DNA of 64,000 bases from Microbacterium sp. Marseille-Q6648 (GCF_943181415.1 NZ_CALPBZ010000002.1:434001-498000), one strand, 5' to 3'. Counted from the first letter of the stretch, positions 16,465 to 25,667 are shown. Numbers and translations are program-made. Notes: a model not told the origin generated them from the sequence alone.

Positions 16465-17400
16465 TCACACGGGCGGCGCGACGAACAGCCCCTTGTCGAT
16501 GTCGTTGAACGATTCGCGTGCGATGAGCTCGCTCATCTCCTGCGCGGTTCCCCACTGGTCCTGGTTGGACACTTCCTTGATGTTGAGCTTGTGCGGGCTC
16601 CACGTCTCTTCGTCGAGCACCGACAGCTCGGTGGTGTACTCGATCGTGTTGCCGGCGGGGCTGAGGAAGTACGCGAACGTGTTGTCGCCGGCGTTGTGAC
16701 GGCCCGGTCCCCAGATCATGCGGGCGCCTGAGCGCAGGATCTTCCCCGCGCCGCGCATCCACTCCTCGATGCCGCGCATCTCGAACGAGAGGTGGTGCAG
16801 CGAGTGGTGGGGACCCATCGCGATCGCGACCGAGTGATGGTTCGCGTTGCAGCGCATGAAGTGCATCATGTCGGCGCCGTCGGGCCGCACCAGCGAGTCC
16901 GAGATCGCGAAGTCCAGGTGGTCGATGTACCACTGCGCGGTCTGGTTGAGGTCGGCCGAGTTGAACACGACGTGCGAGAGCTTCACGGGGATGGGCTCGC
17001 GCTCGCGGATCTTCCGCGCCTCGCGGGTGGTGTAGCCGGTCGCGAACTCCAGCACGCGGCCGTCGCCGTCGAAGACGCGGAAGCCGTAGCCGCCGCCGAA
17101 CCCCTCGAGGTCCTGCAGTTCGTGCACGAACTGCACGCCCTCGGCGCGGAGCTTGTCGGCCAGCGCCTGCACATCGCGGCGGTCGGCCACGGCGAAGCCG
17201 ATGAGGTCGATGCGCTTGTCGTCCTGGCGCAGTCGCAGGATGAAGGGCTCGGTCGAACCCTCCGCCGCGAGGTAGCTGATGTCGGCGCCCGAATGGACCT
17301 CGGTGAGGCCCCAGTAGCGGACGAAGAAATCGCGTTCCTCTTCGAAGTTCGGCACCGCGAGCGCGGCGTAGCGCAGGTGGGAGACGAGTCGTGTCGTCAT
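16465..17400 (-). CDS. Extradiol ring-cleavage dioxygenase, two-domain VOC type
   Basis: A 311-residue type I extradiol dioxygenase with two vicinal-oxygen-chelate domains (about residues 5-125 and 138-280). The Fe(II) ligands are all present in the second domain: His143 (KLSHVVF), His203 (SLHHLSF) and Glu254 (NTIEYTTE). It should cleave the ring of a catecholic compound next to a hydroxyl, giving a meta-cleavage product. Start ATG 17400 overlaps the stop of the FAH gene by four bases. A second, different dioxygenase begins the same operon, so two rings or two substrates may be opened. The natural substrate is not readable from sequence. Confidence 0.85.
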   Translation of the reverse strand: MTTRLVSHLRYAALAVPNFEEERDFFVRYWGLTEVHSGADISYLAAEGSTEPFILRLRQDDKRIDLIGFAVADRRDVQALADKLRAEGVQFVHELQDLEGFGGGYGFRVFDGDGRVLEFATGYTTREARKIREREPIPVKLSHVVFNSADLNQTAQWYIDHLDFAISDSLVRPDGADMMHFMRCNANHHSVAIAMGPHHSLHHLSFEMRGIEEWMRGAGKILRSGARMIWGPGRHNAGDNTFAYFLSPAGNTIEYTTELSVLDEETWSPHKLNIKEVSNQDQWGTAQEMSELIARESFNDIDKGLFVAPPV

Positions 17401-18422
17401 CGGGATCCAGCTTTCTCTTGCACGGGGGAAGACGGGGTGCGGCGGGCACGCGGCCGCGGCACCGCGGGGGGAAGAGGCGGAGCGGGGACGGGAGCGCCGA
17501 CCGCGGCGACGAGCTCGCCGATGCCCTCGACCGTCATGGCGACGACGTCGCCCTCGGCCAGCGGGGGCGGTGTGAGCTCGCCGGCGCGACCCCACAGTTC
17601 GCCGAGGCAGCCGCCGTTGCCGACGGTGCCCGAGCCGAGCACGTCGCCGGCGACCACGCGGGAATTGCGTGAGGCGTAGGCGACCAGCACCGGGAACGGC
17701 CAGCCCATGTTCGACACGAGGTCCTCGCCGATGAGCTCGCCGTTGACGCGCACCTCGGCGCGGACGGCGAGGAAGCCGTCGTCGTCGACGAAGGCGACGA
17801 GTTCATCGGCAGTGACGATCCACGGGCCCAGCGACGTGCCGAAGTCCTTGCCCTTGGCGGGCCCGAGGCGCACTTTCATCTCGCGCGACTGGATGTCGCG
17901 TGCGGACCAGTCGTTCATGATCGTGTAGCCGAAGATGTGGGATGCCGCGACGTCGACGTCGAGGTTGGCGCCGTCCGAGCCGTCGACACCGCCGATGACG
18001 GCGGCGAGCTCGAGTTCGAAGTCCAGCCGCTCGGTGACGGGCGGCCGGAGCGGTTCGCCGGGGCCGAGGACGGTGTGCGGGTTGGTGAAGTAGAAGGTCG
18101 GCGCCTGGTACCACTCGGGCACGACCTCGCTCTTGCCGTCCACCGAGGCGCTGACGCCTTCGACGTGCTCTTCGAAGGCGACGAAGTCGCGGATGGCGGC
18201 AGGGATGAGCGGAGCGAGCAGGGTGACGTCGGCGAGCGGGGTTCCGTTCGTCTCGTCGCTGCCCCCCTCGCCGTCGTAACGGCGCAGGAGGCCGTGCGCG
18301 GCATCCAGCCCCTGGGCGAGCACCTCGGCGACGGTGAGTCCGTCGGGGAAGGGCACGACGCGGTCGCCGATCACGAACCCCTCGCCCGTGTCGGCGCCGT
18401 CGATCCACCGGGCGATCCTCAC
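17397..18422 (-). CDS. Fumarylacetoacetate hydrolase family protein
   Basis: A 341-residue FAH-fold enzyme. Metal ligands are visible as Glu136 and Glu138 (DFELELAAVIG) and Asp171 (TIMNDWSARD), with the catalytic-loop pattern RDFVAFEEHV near residue 80. The last 35 residues are Pro/Arg-rich and probably disordered. FAH-fold enzymes cleave C-C bonds in diketo acids or hydrate and decarboxylate meta-cleavage products. Here it is translationally coupled on both sides (ATGA overlaps), between the amidohydrolase and the dioxygenase, so it likely handles a ring-cleavage product. Confidence 0.85.
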   Translation of the reverse strand: MRIARWIDGADTGEGFVIGDRVVPFPDGLTVAEVLAQGLDAAHGLLRRYDGEGGSDETNGTPLADVTLLAPLIPAAIRDFVAFEEHVEGVSASVDGKSEVVPEWYQAPTFYFTNPHTVLGPGEPLRPPVTERLDFELELAAVIGGVDGSDGANLDVDVAASHIFGYTIMNDWSARDIQSREMKVRLGPAKGKDFGTSLGPWIVTADELVAFVDDDGFLAVRAEVRVNGELIGEDLVSNMGWPFPVLVAYASRNSRVVAGDVLGSGTVGNGGCLGELWGRAGELTPPPLAEGDVVAMTVEGIGELVAAVGAPVPAPPLPPAVPRPRARRTPSSPVQEKAGSR

Positions 18423-19447
18423 GCGTTCACCGGGGCCTTCACGAGCGCGTCGGCGTTCGCCGACAGGATCCGTCGCTCCACCTCGATGGGCAGCCCCGCC
18501 GCGCGGACGAAGCCCACCGGGTCATCGAGACCCATGTCGAAGGGGAAGTCGCTGCCGAGGAGAACCTGCGATGCTCCGGCGTTCGCGAGCAGGTGACGGA
18601 GCGCCATGGGGTCGTGCACGACGGTGTCGAACCAGATCTTCCGCAGGTAGGTCGAGGGCGCGTGCGCGCAGCCGCGGGCGTCGGGACGCACCCGCCACGC
18701 GTGATCGGATCGTCCGATCGCGGTGGGCAGGTAGCCGCCGCCGTGCGCGGCCACGAGCTTGAGATCCGGATGCCGGTCGAGCACTCCGGCGAAGATGAGA
18801 TGCGACAGCGCCACGGCGTTCTCGGCAGGCTGGCCGACCGTGTTCGCCAGGTAGAAGCGGTCGAGCCGCTCGTCGAGCGAGCACCCGAACGGGTGGAGGA
18901 AGACCACCGCGCCGAGCTCGGCGGCACGCGCCCAGAACGGCTCGAGCCGGGGATCCGACAGCTCGACGTCGCCGGCGAACGACGAGATCTCGACGCCGGC
19001 GAGGCCTCGCCCGAGGACGGCGTCGTCGAGGTACTCCACGACGCGTTCGGGGTGCTGCAGCGGCACCAGCCCGAGTCCGACGAGCCGGTCGGGAGCCTGA
19101 GCGACGTGCTGGGCGATGAGCCGGTTCGCCTCGGTGGCGATCCACACGGCGAGCCCCTCGGGCGCCCACGGGTAGAAGTGGTTGGGCGAGGCCGACACCC
19201 ACTGGCGGCCGACGCCCTGCCGGTCCATCTCGGCCAGGCGCACCGCCACATCGGTGAGCTTCGGGATGCGGGCTCCGACCATGGGGCCCGACACCGCTTG
19301 GCTCGCGGCGCCGTTGCGGCGCAGCTCGAGCGCCGCGGCCTCTGCGACGAGCTCGGGGGCACGACGCTCGACCTCGGCGTGCAGCGCCGGCATGAGCAGA
19401 TGAGCGTGGACGTCGGTGACCGGCGTCGCGGGGACGACCTCGCTCAT
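18419..19447 (-). CDS. Amidohydrolase-family (ACMSD-like) decarboxylase or hydrolase
   Basis: A 342-residue metal-dependent TIM-barrel protein. Metal ligands are His14 and His16 (DVHAHLLMP), a His in VFLHPFG, and Asp in LLGSDFPFD. The AAHGGGYLP segment is the usual second-His loop of the ACMSD/gamma-resorcylate decarboxylase group. Members decarboxylate aromatic acids or ring-fission products, and some hydrolyse lactones. It overlaps both neighbours by four bases, the FAD monooxygenase and the FAH gene. Decarboxylation of an aromatic or meta-cleavage intermediate is the best guess. Confidence 0.8.
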   Translation of the reverse strand: MSEVVPATPVTDVHAHLLMPALHAEVERRAPELVAEAAALELRRNGAASQAVSGPMVGARIPKLTDVAVRLAEMDRQGVGRQWVSASPNHFYPWAPEGLAVWIATEANRLIAQHVAQAPDRLVGLGLVPLQHPERVVEYLDDAVLGRGLAGVEISSFAGDVELSDPRLEPFWARAAELGAVVFLHPFGCSLDERLDRFYLANTVGQPAENAVALSHLIFAGVLDRHPDLKLVAAHGGGYLPTAIGRSDHAWRVRPDARGCAHAPSTYLRKIWFDTVVHDPMALRHLLANAGASQVLLGSDFPFDMGLDDPVGFVRAAGLPIEVERRILSANADALVKAPVNA

Positions 19448-20580
19448 GCGGGCTGCGCCATGTGCTGCGCGATGCCGTAGATGAGCCCGCCGGTGTCGGC
19501 GTCGCGGTTGCCGTCGATCTGCCACTGGCCGAGCTGGACGGATGCCTCGACGACGGCCTTGGCGCGCGGCAGGCGGCGGCCGTGGAAGTCGTCCCACAGC
19601 TGCTGGTCGACCGCGTCGCGCTGGGTAAGCAGCTCGGTGAGGACGAACGCGTCCTCCAGGCCCTGCGCGGCGCCCTGGGCGATCGTCGGGGGGCACGAGT
19701 GCGCGGCGTCGCCGATGATGACGGCGCGACCGCGGTTCCACGCACCCTCGACGAGGTGCTTCGTGAACCACGTGTAGTTGGCGTGGGCGCCCGCCTCGAG
19801 GTCGGCGCGGATGGAGTTCCAGGGGCCGCCGTACGCCCGCGACTCGTCGAGCATGATGCGTGCGGCCTCCTCGTCAGAGACACCGAAGCGATCCTGCGCC
19901 TTCTCGACCAGGAACGCGTACATGGAGTCCTCGCCGGTGGGCGTGTAGCCGGCGATGTAGACGGGTCCGCCGTAGTACAGCTCGCTGTTCTTCACGTCGT
20001 CGGGCCGGGAGACGAACGTGCGCCAGATCCCCATGCCGGTCGACTCGGGCTTGATGTCGATGCCCATGAGCTCGCGCACGGTGGAGTTCAGGCCGTCGGC
20101 TCCGATCAGCAGGTCGTACTCGCCCGCGGACTCGTCGTTGACGAAGACCTCGACAGCGTCGTCCGCGCGGGCGTCGAGGCCCGTGATCTGGGACCCGAAG
20201 CGCACCTCGGCTCCGGCCTTCTGCGCGTGCTCGAGCAGGATGCGGGCGAGCTCGGGCCGCGGCATCCCCATGGTCGAGGGGTAGTCGGGCCCACCGGACT
20301 TCACGTCCGGCAGCTGCGCGACGATGGGCGCGTCGGGGCCGGGGGCGCGGAGGTTGAGCCCGACGAAGGCGTATCCGGCCTCTCGGATGTCGTCCCAGGC
20401 GCCGAGCGCGTCGAAGACGCGCAGGGCGTTGCCCTGCAGGGTGATGCCCGATCCGAGGGCGCTCAGTTCGGGCTTGGACTCGAAGACGTCGACCTCGACG
20501 CCGGCCTTCGCGAGCTGGATGGCGGCGGCGAGTCCTGCCACACCGGCGCCGGCGATGGCGACCTTCTTCACTGCGGTCAT
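19444..20580 (-). CDS. FAD-dependent aromatic monooxygenase
   Basis: A 378-residue class A flavoprotein monooxygenase. It shows GAGVAG (11-16) for FAD, the central GADGLNS (DG motif) and GDAAHSCPP for ribityl binding. This group uses NAD(P)H and oxygen to hydroxylate activated aromatic rings, for example salicylate, 6-hydroxynicotinate or, in FdeE of Herbaspirillum, the A ring of naringenin. In this operon it would provide the extra hydroxyl needed by the extradiol dioxygenases. It overlaps the amidohydrolase gene by four bases and follows the cyclase gene by 39. Confidence 0.85.
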   Translation of the reverse strand: MTAVKKVAIAGAGVAGLAAAIQLAKAGVEVDVFESKPELSALGSGITLQGNALRVFDALGAWDDIREAGYAFVGLNLRAPGPDAPIVAQLPDVKSGGPDYPSTMGMPRPELARILLEHAQKAGAEVRFGSQITGLDARADDAVEVFVNDESAGEYDLLIGADGLNSTVRELMGIDIKPESTGMGIWRTFVSRPDDVKNSELYYGGPVYIAGYTPTGEDSMYAFLVEKAQDRFGVSDEEAARIMLDESRAYGGPWNSIRADLEAGAHANYTWFTKHLVEGAWNRGRAVIIGDAAHSCPPTIAQGAAQGLEDAFVLTELLTQRDAVDQQLWDDFHGRRLPRAKAVVEASVQLGQWQIDGNRDADTGGLIYGIAQHMAQPA

Positions 20581-20619
20581 GTCGGAACCTCTCTGTTCTG
20601 TCGTTGTCGATTGTCGCGT

Positions 20620-21648
20620 CTAGAGGATCGCGACGGGATTGATCGGCGAGCCGACGGCGCCGGTGATCGGGAGGGGGGCGGCCGACAGCAGGAACTCCGA
20701 GCGCCCCGCGGCGGCGCACGCCGCGGCGATGTCGTCGAGGGCCCACAGCTCGCCGATGGTGAGGCCCATGTTGGGGATGACGACCTGGTGCAGCGGCTGG
20801 AAGGCCGGCACGTCGAACTCGTTCGGGCGCACCTCGAATCCCCACGTGTCGGTGGCGATCGCGGCGATCTCGGTGCGGTGCAGCCAGCCCGCCGTGGTGA
20901 GCGACAGCCCGGGAGCGGGCCCGCCGGCGTAATCGCCCCACCCGTCGCGACGCGTGCGGGTGTAGTGGCCGGTGCGCACCAGGACGATGTCGCCGCGGCG
21001 GACCTCGACGCCCTGCGCGAGCGCGGTCGCGTCGAGGTCGGCGGCGGTGATGGCATAGCCGTCCTCGAGCTCGCCGGCCTCACCGCGCAGGTGACGGGCG
21101 ACGTCGAGCAGCACGCCGCGACCCACGATGACGGATGCCGCATGCTCGATGCCTGTGACCAGGTCGCCGTCGCTGGTGACGACCTCGCCGGCACGCCGTC
21201 CGTTCCACGCGTTTCCGTGGTCGAAGATGTGGCCGAGCCCGTCCCACTGGGTGGAGCACTGCAGTGGCATCGAGATGTGGTCGTCTGCCCCGCCGATGCC
21301 GTGGGGGAAGCCCTGCCGGTTCGCCTCGGCATCCGTTCCCGTGTCCATCATGAGATGGACGGGGTTGGTGCGGCGGCGCCAGCCCTTCTGGGGTCCGTTC
21401 ATGTCGAAGGCCTGCGACATCGAGATGACGCGGCCTTCCGTCACCAGGCCCGCGGCGGCGACACGGGATGCGGCGTCGATGAAGTTCAGGGTGCCCAGCC
21501 GATCGTCATCGCCCCAGCGGCCCCAGTTGCGGAAGGCTTCAGCGCGGACGGCGATCTCGGCTTCGGGGTTCGAGCGGTCGAGGTCGGCGGGGTTCTCCGA
21601 GGGCGACGTGGTCTCGCCGAGCCCGCGTGACGCCCGGGGGGCGGTCAT
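20620..21648 (-). CDS. Cyclase-family (PF04199-like) metal hydrolase
   Basis: A 342-residue protein of the kynurenine formamidase / polyketide 'cyclase' fold. The metal-binding region appears as TQWDGLGHIF, a variant of the usual HxGTHxD; the second half keeps RRGDIVLVRTG and HQVVIPNMGL, typical of the longer members. Such enzymes hydrolyse amides, lactones or carboxylic esters and are common in aromatic catabolic clusters. It overlaps the start of the second FAH gene by four bases (ATGA). Hydrolysis of a lactone or ester intermediate is likely, but the substrate is unknown. Confidence 0.8.
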   Translation of the reverse strand: MTAPRASRGLGETTSPSENPADLDRSNPEAEIAVRAEAFRNWGRWGDDDRLGTLNFIDAASRVAAAGLVTEGRVISMSQAFDMNGPQKGWRRRTNPVHLMMDTGTDAEANRQGFPHGIGGADDHISMPLQCSTQWDGLGHIFDHGNAWNGRRAGEVVTSDGDLVTGIEHAASVIVGRGVLLDVARHLRGEAGELEDGYAITAADLDATALAQGVEVRRGDIVLVRTGHYTRTRRDGWGDYAGGPAPGLSLTTAGWLHRTEIAAIATDTWGFEVRPNEFDVPAFQPLHQVVIPNMGLTIGELWALDDIAAACAAAGRSEFLLSAAPLPITGAVGSPINPVAIL

Positions 21649-22613
21649 GCCGGCCCCGCAGCGATGCAGCGGACGGTCTGGGTGCCGAGCCCCTCGATCG
21701 AGCCGGTCATCACGTCGCCGTCGCGGAGGAAACGACGCCAGTGCTGGCCGTTGCCGGGAGGGCTCCCGGTGAGCAGGAGGTCGCCCGGCAGGAGCGGCAG
21801 CGTCTGGCTGGCCGTGGAGATGAGGGCGGGGATGTCGAAGAGCAGGTCATCGGTGCGCCCGTCCTGCATGCGCTGGCCGTTGAGGTCGAGGGTGATGGCC
21901 AGGTCGCCGGCGTCTACGTAGGCGGCGGGGACGAGGAAGGGTCCGGTCGGCAGGAATCCGGGCGAGTTCTTCGAGCGGAACCAGTCGGTGCCGATCTCTT
22001 TCATGTCCTTGCGGAAGACGAGGTCGCGCGTGGTGACGTCGTTGACGATCGTGTACCCGGCGACGTGGTCCATCGCCTGGTCCCGCGAGACTTGGAAGGC
22101 CTCACGGCCGATGACGACCGCGAGCTCGAGTTCCCAGTCGTGCACGTCGCTCGAGGCGGGGAGGACGAGGGGCACGTCGTCGCCGACTACGCACTGCGGC
22201 AGGCCGATGAAGAAGTAGGCCTCGCCGTTCGCCTTTCGGTCGTCCATCATCCGCGCGGCGAACTCGCGCGCCTCGTCGGGGGTGCGGTCTGTGTTCTGGG
22301 TCAGGCCCGCCGCGACGAGCTCGATGACGTGCTCGCGGTAGTTGGCCCCGGCCTGCAGCACTTGACGCGGCTCGACCGGAGCGGTCAGCACGACGTCGCC
22401 CAGCGGCATCCACTCGCCGTCCTGTTCGGCGAGCGCCGCCAGGCGGTCCCAGTCGGGGCGCGCCAGGAACCCGTTGAGGTCGGGGGCCCCGAGCTCGACG
22501 GCGTCGAGGGGACGGATGCGGTCGCGTGAGACCAGGCCCAGGCGCACGGCGTCACCCTCGCGGTACCGGGCGAGGGCGATGGGTGCGGACGGGCCGCGGG
22601 ACGTGGTCGTCAT
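21645..22613 (-). CDS. Fumarylacetoacetate hydrolase family protein
   Basis: A 322-residue FAH-fold enzyme starting at ATG 22613 behind a strong GCAGGAGG ribosome site. The N-terminal domain precedes the catalytic domain, in which the metal ligands are Glu161 and Glu163 (DWELELAVVIG) and Asp192 (IVNDVTTRD), with the loop GANYREHVIE near residue 90 supplying the usual His. It is the second FAH enzyme in this operon, next to a dioxygenase. Likely role is C-C hydrolysis or decarboxylation of a ring-fission product. Confidence 0.85.
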   Translation of the reverse strand: MTTTSRGPSAPIALARYREGDAVRLGLVSRDRIRPLDAVELGAPDLNGFLARPDWDRLAALAEQDGEWMPLGDVVLTAPVEPRQVLQAGANYREHVIELVAAGLTQNTDRTPDEAREFAARMMDDRKANGEAYFFIGLPQCVVGDDVPLVLPASSDVHDWELELAVVIGREAFQVSRDQAMDHVAGYTIVNDVTTRDLVFRKDMKEIGTDWFRSKNSPGFLPTGPFLVPAAYVDAGDLAITLDLNGQRMQDGRTDDLLFDIPALISTASQTLPLLPGDLLLTGSPPGNGQHWRRFLRDGDVMTGSIEGLGTQTVRCIAAGPA

Positions 22614-22685
22614 GTTTCCTCCTGCCGCGCGGGGCGGCGATGGTGGAGCCCGAGGGTGCGCTGACAGCACCCCCGGGCTCGGCTC

Positions 22686-23711
22686 TCAGCCCTGTCCGTG
22701 CTTGGCGTACGGGTTGAACAGGGCGTCCTTGATCTCGTCGGGCACGCCTTCTTCGGTCGCGCTCGGGCCGTCGGCGGGCGGGAAGGACTCGGTCATCGAC
22801 ATCGGCATCGCGCTGTTGCGATAGAAGTTGTTCGAACCGAGCGACGGCTTCCAGGTGTTGGCCTGCCAGTCCGGGACGTAGTTGCGGTAGCCGCCGGTGT
22901 TCAGCTCGATGCGCAGGCTCGAGGGCTCGCGGTAGTAGAGGAAGTTCTGCTCGCCGATCCCGTGGATCGAGGGGCCGTACTCGATCGGCACCCCGTTCTC
23001 CATCAGCACGTCGGCGGCGATGAGCAGCTCTTCGCGCGTGTCGACCCAGAAGGCGTAGTGGTTGACGCGGCCGGCGCGGGTCGAGCCGTCGAGGACGACA
23101 CCCAGGTCGTGCGACTTCTCGTTCGTGGTGAGCACCGAGAAGACCGAGATGGGCGCCTCGTCGAGAACCGTGCGGGCCATGAAGCGGAACCCGAGGACGT
23201 CGACGTACCAGGCCACGAACCCGTCGACGTCGCTCGTGGCGACGGTGACGTGGTCGAGCTGGCGCGGGGCGCCGGCGACCTTGGAGCGCCGCGAGGGACG
23301 GTCGGGGTAGATCGAGGCGGCGTCGCCCTCGGTGTCGCGGTGGTGGGTGACGTCCCAGTGCAGGGTCATCGAGTGACCGTAGGGGCCGGTGAAGCGGTAG
23401 GCGCGCCCGATCTGCGGGACATCGTCGAGCCACTCCCCCTGGATGCCGGCCGCCTCGATGCGCTTGGCCGCCTCATCGAGGGCCTCGGCGCTCGTCGTGC
23501 GCCAGGCCATGGTGTGCAGCGCCGGCTCGTCGCCGGGGACGACCACGACGGAGTAGGCGTAGTAGTCGCCCCAGCACCGCAGGTAGACGGCGCCGTCGAC
23601 GCGGTCGACGACGGTGAGTCCGACCTGCTCTTCGTAGAAGGCCACCGACGCCTCGACGTCGGGCGACGTGATCGCCACGTACGACAGGTGCGACAGGAGT
23701 TTGATCATCAT
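22686..23711 (-). CDS. Extradiol ring-cleavage dioxygenase, two-domain VOC type
   Basis: A 341-residue type I extradiol dioxygenase and the first gene of the ten-gene operon. Iron ligands are His154 (QLDHVTVATS), His218 (RVNHYAF) and Glu269 (LRIELNTGG). The C-terminal tail is long (NFYRNSAMPMSMTESF and beyond) and may cover the active site. It differs clearly from the other dioxygenase in this operon (16465-17400), so the two probably act on different intermediates. The start is ATG 23711 with the ribosome site GAAGGGAT; a second ATG follows directly. A palindromic regulatory stretch lies just upstream. Confidence 0.85.
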   Translation of the reverse strand: MMIKLLSHLSYVAITSPDVEASVAFYEEQVGLTVVDRVDGAVYLRCWGDYYAYSVVVVPGDEPALHTMAWRTTSAEALDEAAKRIEAAGIQGEWLDDVPQIGRAYRFTGPYGHSMTLHWDVTHHRDTEGDAASIYPDRPSRRSKVAGAPRQLDHVTVATSDVDGFVAWYVDVLGFRFMARTVLDEAPISVFSVLTTNEKSHDLGVVLDGSTRAGRVNHYAFWVDTREELLIAADVLMENGVPIEYGPSIHGIGEQNFLYYREPSSLRIELNTGGYRNYVPDWQANTWKPSLGSNNFYRNSAMPMSMTESFPPADGPSATEEGVPDEIKDALFNPYAKHGQG

Positions 23712-23766
23712 CGATCCCTTCGAAGCTTCACGGACAAGACGTCCCGTGTCTCCATGCTCGGTCGGT

Positions 23767-23797
23767 ATTCGACATAAGGGAATCGCGATATCGCGAT
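23767..23797. promoter_or_regulatory. Operator-like elements ahead of the aromatic operon
   Basis: Two signals sit 55-90 bases upstream of the first dioxygenase gene. Minus-strand CTTATGTCGAAT (23778-23767) matches the motif seen ahead of other operons in this window. ATCGCGATATCGCGAT (23782-23797) is a perfect 16-base palindrome. They are probably binding sites for one or two regulators of the ten-gene operon. Confidence 0.6.
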
Positions 23798-23815
23798 GCG
23801 GATCATCATCGAGGC

Positions 23816-24616
23816 TTATGCGAATGCCGGAGTCGACGCCGCGACGAGAATGCGGTGCGCGAGCTCGTCGTCGTGGCGGAGGTCGGCGAGGTCCGTGCAC
23901 GCTTCCGCGTCGGCGATCGCGGCGAGCGCACGTCGCAGCGCGAGCCGCTCGGGCGCCTCGAAACGTCGGGGCGAGGTGTGCTCGCCGGCCTCATCGGTCC
24001 ATGTCAGACACGTGGCGCGCGCGGCGTGATCGACGACCACCTCGGTGCGGACGTCGGCGAGCACGGTGACGCGCAACCGGGGCACGATGACAGGCCCGGC
24101 GACAGCGACGAGAGAGTGCGGCACGGGCCCGGTACCGGTGGGCGAGCGGAGACCGGCGACGCTCGATCCGTCGCCCGTCGATGCCGCGACGAACTCGATC
24201 GGGCCGCCGGTGAGCGTCCGGAGCCAGCCGACGGCATCGCGGACGAGACCGGGCAGCGCGGATGCCCGCCCCGTCACCTCCGCGATCCCTGCGGCGGGGG
24301 CCGTTCGGACGCCGCCCGGACCGCCCACCGCGTCGGCGACGACGTCGTGCCGCAGGCTCGTGCGCGAGAGGATCACGGGACGCGCTCCGGCACCGGCCGA
24401 CAGCGCGGCGAGCCGCGCGTCCGGCTCGGGCGCGGGATCGTCCACGACGATCGCGACGGCGCCGGCCGCGAACGCCGCCGCCGCGGCGGCACACCAGCCG
24501 GCGCTGCCCGGCACCACCACGACCGCGCCCGCCGGATCGCCGGCGAGCCGTGCGCGCGCGGGAAGCTCCGCGACCGCTGCACGGAAGGGGGCGAGATCCG
24601 TGCGAACCGGGATCAT
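23816..24616 (-). CDS. Hypothetical protein coupled to a Gfo/Idh oxidoreductase
   Basis: A 266-residue Ala-rich protein starting at ATG 24616, sharing ATGA with the stop of the Gfo/Idh gene. It has Rossmann-like strands (GAVVVVPGSAGWCAAAAAAF, then VAIVVDDPAP and RPVILSRTSL) and a C-terminal half with a beta-rich part (GPIEFVAASTG, RLRVTVLADVRTEVVVDH) resembling the substrate half of oxidoreductases. It may be a cofactor-less partner or second subunit of the upstream Gfo/Idh enzyme. I do not recognise a named family. Confidence 0.6.
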   Translation of the reverse strand: MIPVRTDLAPFRAAVAELPARARLAGDPAGAVVVVPGSAGWCAAAAAAFAAGAVAIVVDDPAPEPDARLAALSAGAGARPVILSRTSLRHDVVADAVGGPGGVRTAPAAGIAEVTGRASALPGLVRDAVGWLRTLTGGPIEFVAASTGDGSSVAGLRSPTGTGPVPHSLVAVAGPVIVPRLRVTVLADVRTEVVVDHAARATCLTWTDEAGEHTSPRRFEAPERLALRRALAAIADAEACTDLADLRHDDELAHRILVAASTPAFA

Positions 24617-25650
24617 GCGACAGCCCCGTCGCGGATGACGGCGGCGACGGCGTCGGTGAGCGCGATCGCGTAGCGCGCGTCGTCGAGGAGCTCGTCGTAC
24701 TCGACCGGTTCGCCCCCGCTCAGCGCGGCGGCCAGCGCCTGCCACTCGGCCGTGTACCCGTCGTCCGCGAGGCGCGGGTACACGGTCTCGGTGCCGTCGG
24801 CCGATCGCACCCGCACCGACGCGCTGCCGCTGTGGACGAAGGAGGGCTCGAAGGCGACCTCGACGACATCGTGGGTGGTGGCGATGGTCAGCCGCCACAG
24901 CGCGTCTGCGCCCGCAGGGCGCATCGTGGCCACGAGCTGCACCGAGACGTCGCCGGCGCGCAACCCGATGCTGTATCCGAGTGGCGCCACCGGCGCCGCG
25001 TGCACGACGCGGTCGATGCGGGGGACGAGGTCGCGGAGAGCGGGCAGATCGTGCACGGCCAGCCCGCTCACCAGTCGGCCGACGACCGCGGCCGCCACGT
25101 GCGGGTCACCGAGGTCGGGCAGCCCGCGGCCGGGTGCGGCGCTCGAGCCGGTGGGTTCCGAGACCAGCCGGTGGTAGCGGTCGTTCGGCGGCAGGGAAGC
25201 GGTGATGGTGACCGCGCGGATGCGGCCGCCGCCCGAGACGAGGTGGTGCTTGGCGCGAGCCCACGCGGGGTCGAAGAAGTGGTTGGTGCCGACCACGAGA
25301 ACCACGCCCGCCGCGCGGCAGCGGTTCACGATGTCCTCGGCGTCGCTGTCGGTGAGCGCGAGCGGCTTCTCGCACAGGATGGCGCGTTTTCCTGCTGCGA
25401 CCGCCGCCCGAACGTGCTCGGCGTGGCGTTCGGGCGGACTGCAGACGACGACGACGTCGACGTCGGGGTCGGCGAGGAGTTCTCCGATGCCCTCCGATGC
25501 GCGGGCGGCGGTCGCGTCTGCGATCGCCCTCGCCCGGCCACTGCCGTCGTCGCTGACGTGCACGAGGCGGAAGCCGCCGGCGCGCGCGAGCGTGGGACCG
25601 TGCAGGGATGCCGCCCCCGGACCCGCGCCGATGATTCCCACCCCGAGCAT
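24613..25650 (-). CDS. Gfo/Idh/MocA family oxidoreductase
   Basis: A 345-residue NAD(P)-dependent sugar oxidoreductase. It has the N-terminal dinucleotide fold (VGIIGAGPGAAS), the signature CEKPLA (about residues 92-97) and a C-terminal substrate domain. The usual mid-protein Asp/His pair appears as GDPHVAAAVV. Members oxidise or reduce sugars, inositols or 3-keto glycosides. It is divergent from the ROK regulator, which probably controls it through the palindrome in the shared promoter, and translationally coupled to the hypothetical gene downstream. Confidence 0.85.
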   Translation of the reverse strand: MLGVGIIGAGPGAASLHGPTLARAGGFRLVHVSDDGSGRARAIADATAARASEGIGELLADPDVDVVVVCSPPERHAEHVRAAVAAGKRAILCEKPLALTDSDAEDIVNRCRAAGVVLVVGTNHFFDPAWARAKHHLVSGGGRIRAVTITASLPPNDRYHRLVSEPTGSSAAPGRGLPDLGDPHVAAAVVGRLVSGLAVHDLPALRDLVPRIDRVVHAAPVAPLGYSIGLRAGDVSVQLVATMRPAGADALWRLTIATTHDVVEVAFEPSFVHSGSASVRVRSADGTETVYPRLADDGYTAEWQALAAALSGGEPVEYDELLDDARYAIALTDAVAAVIRDGAVA

Positions 25651-25667
25651 GACTCTCGCTTCCTCGC

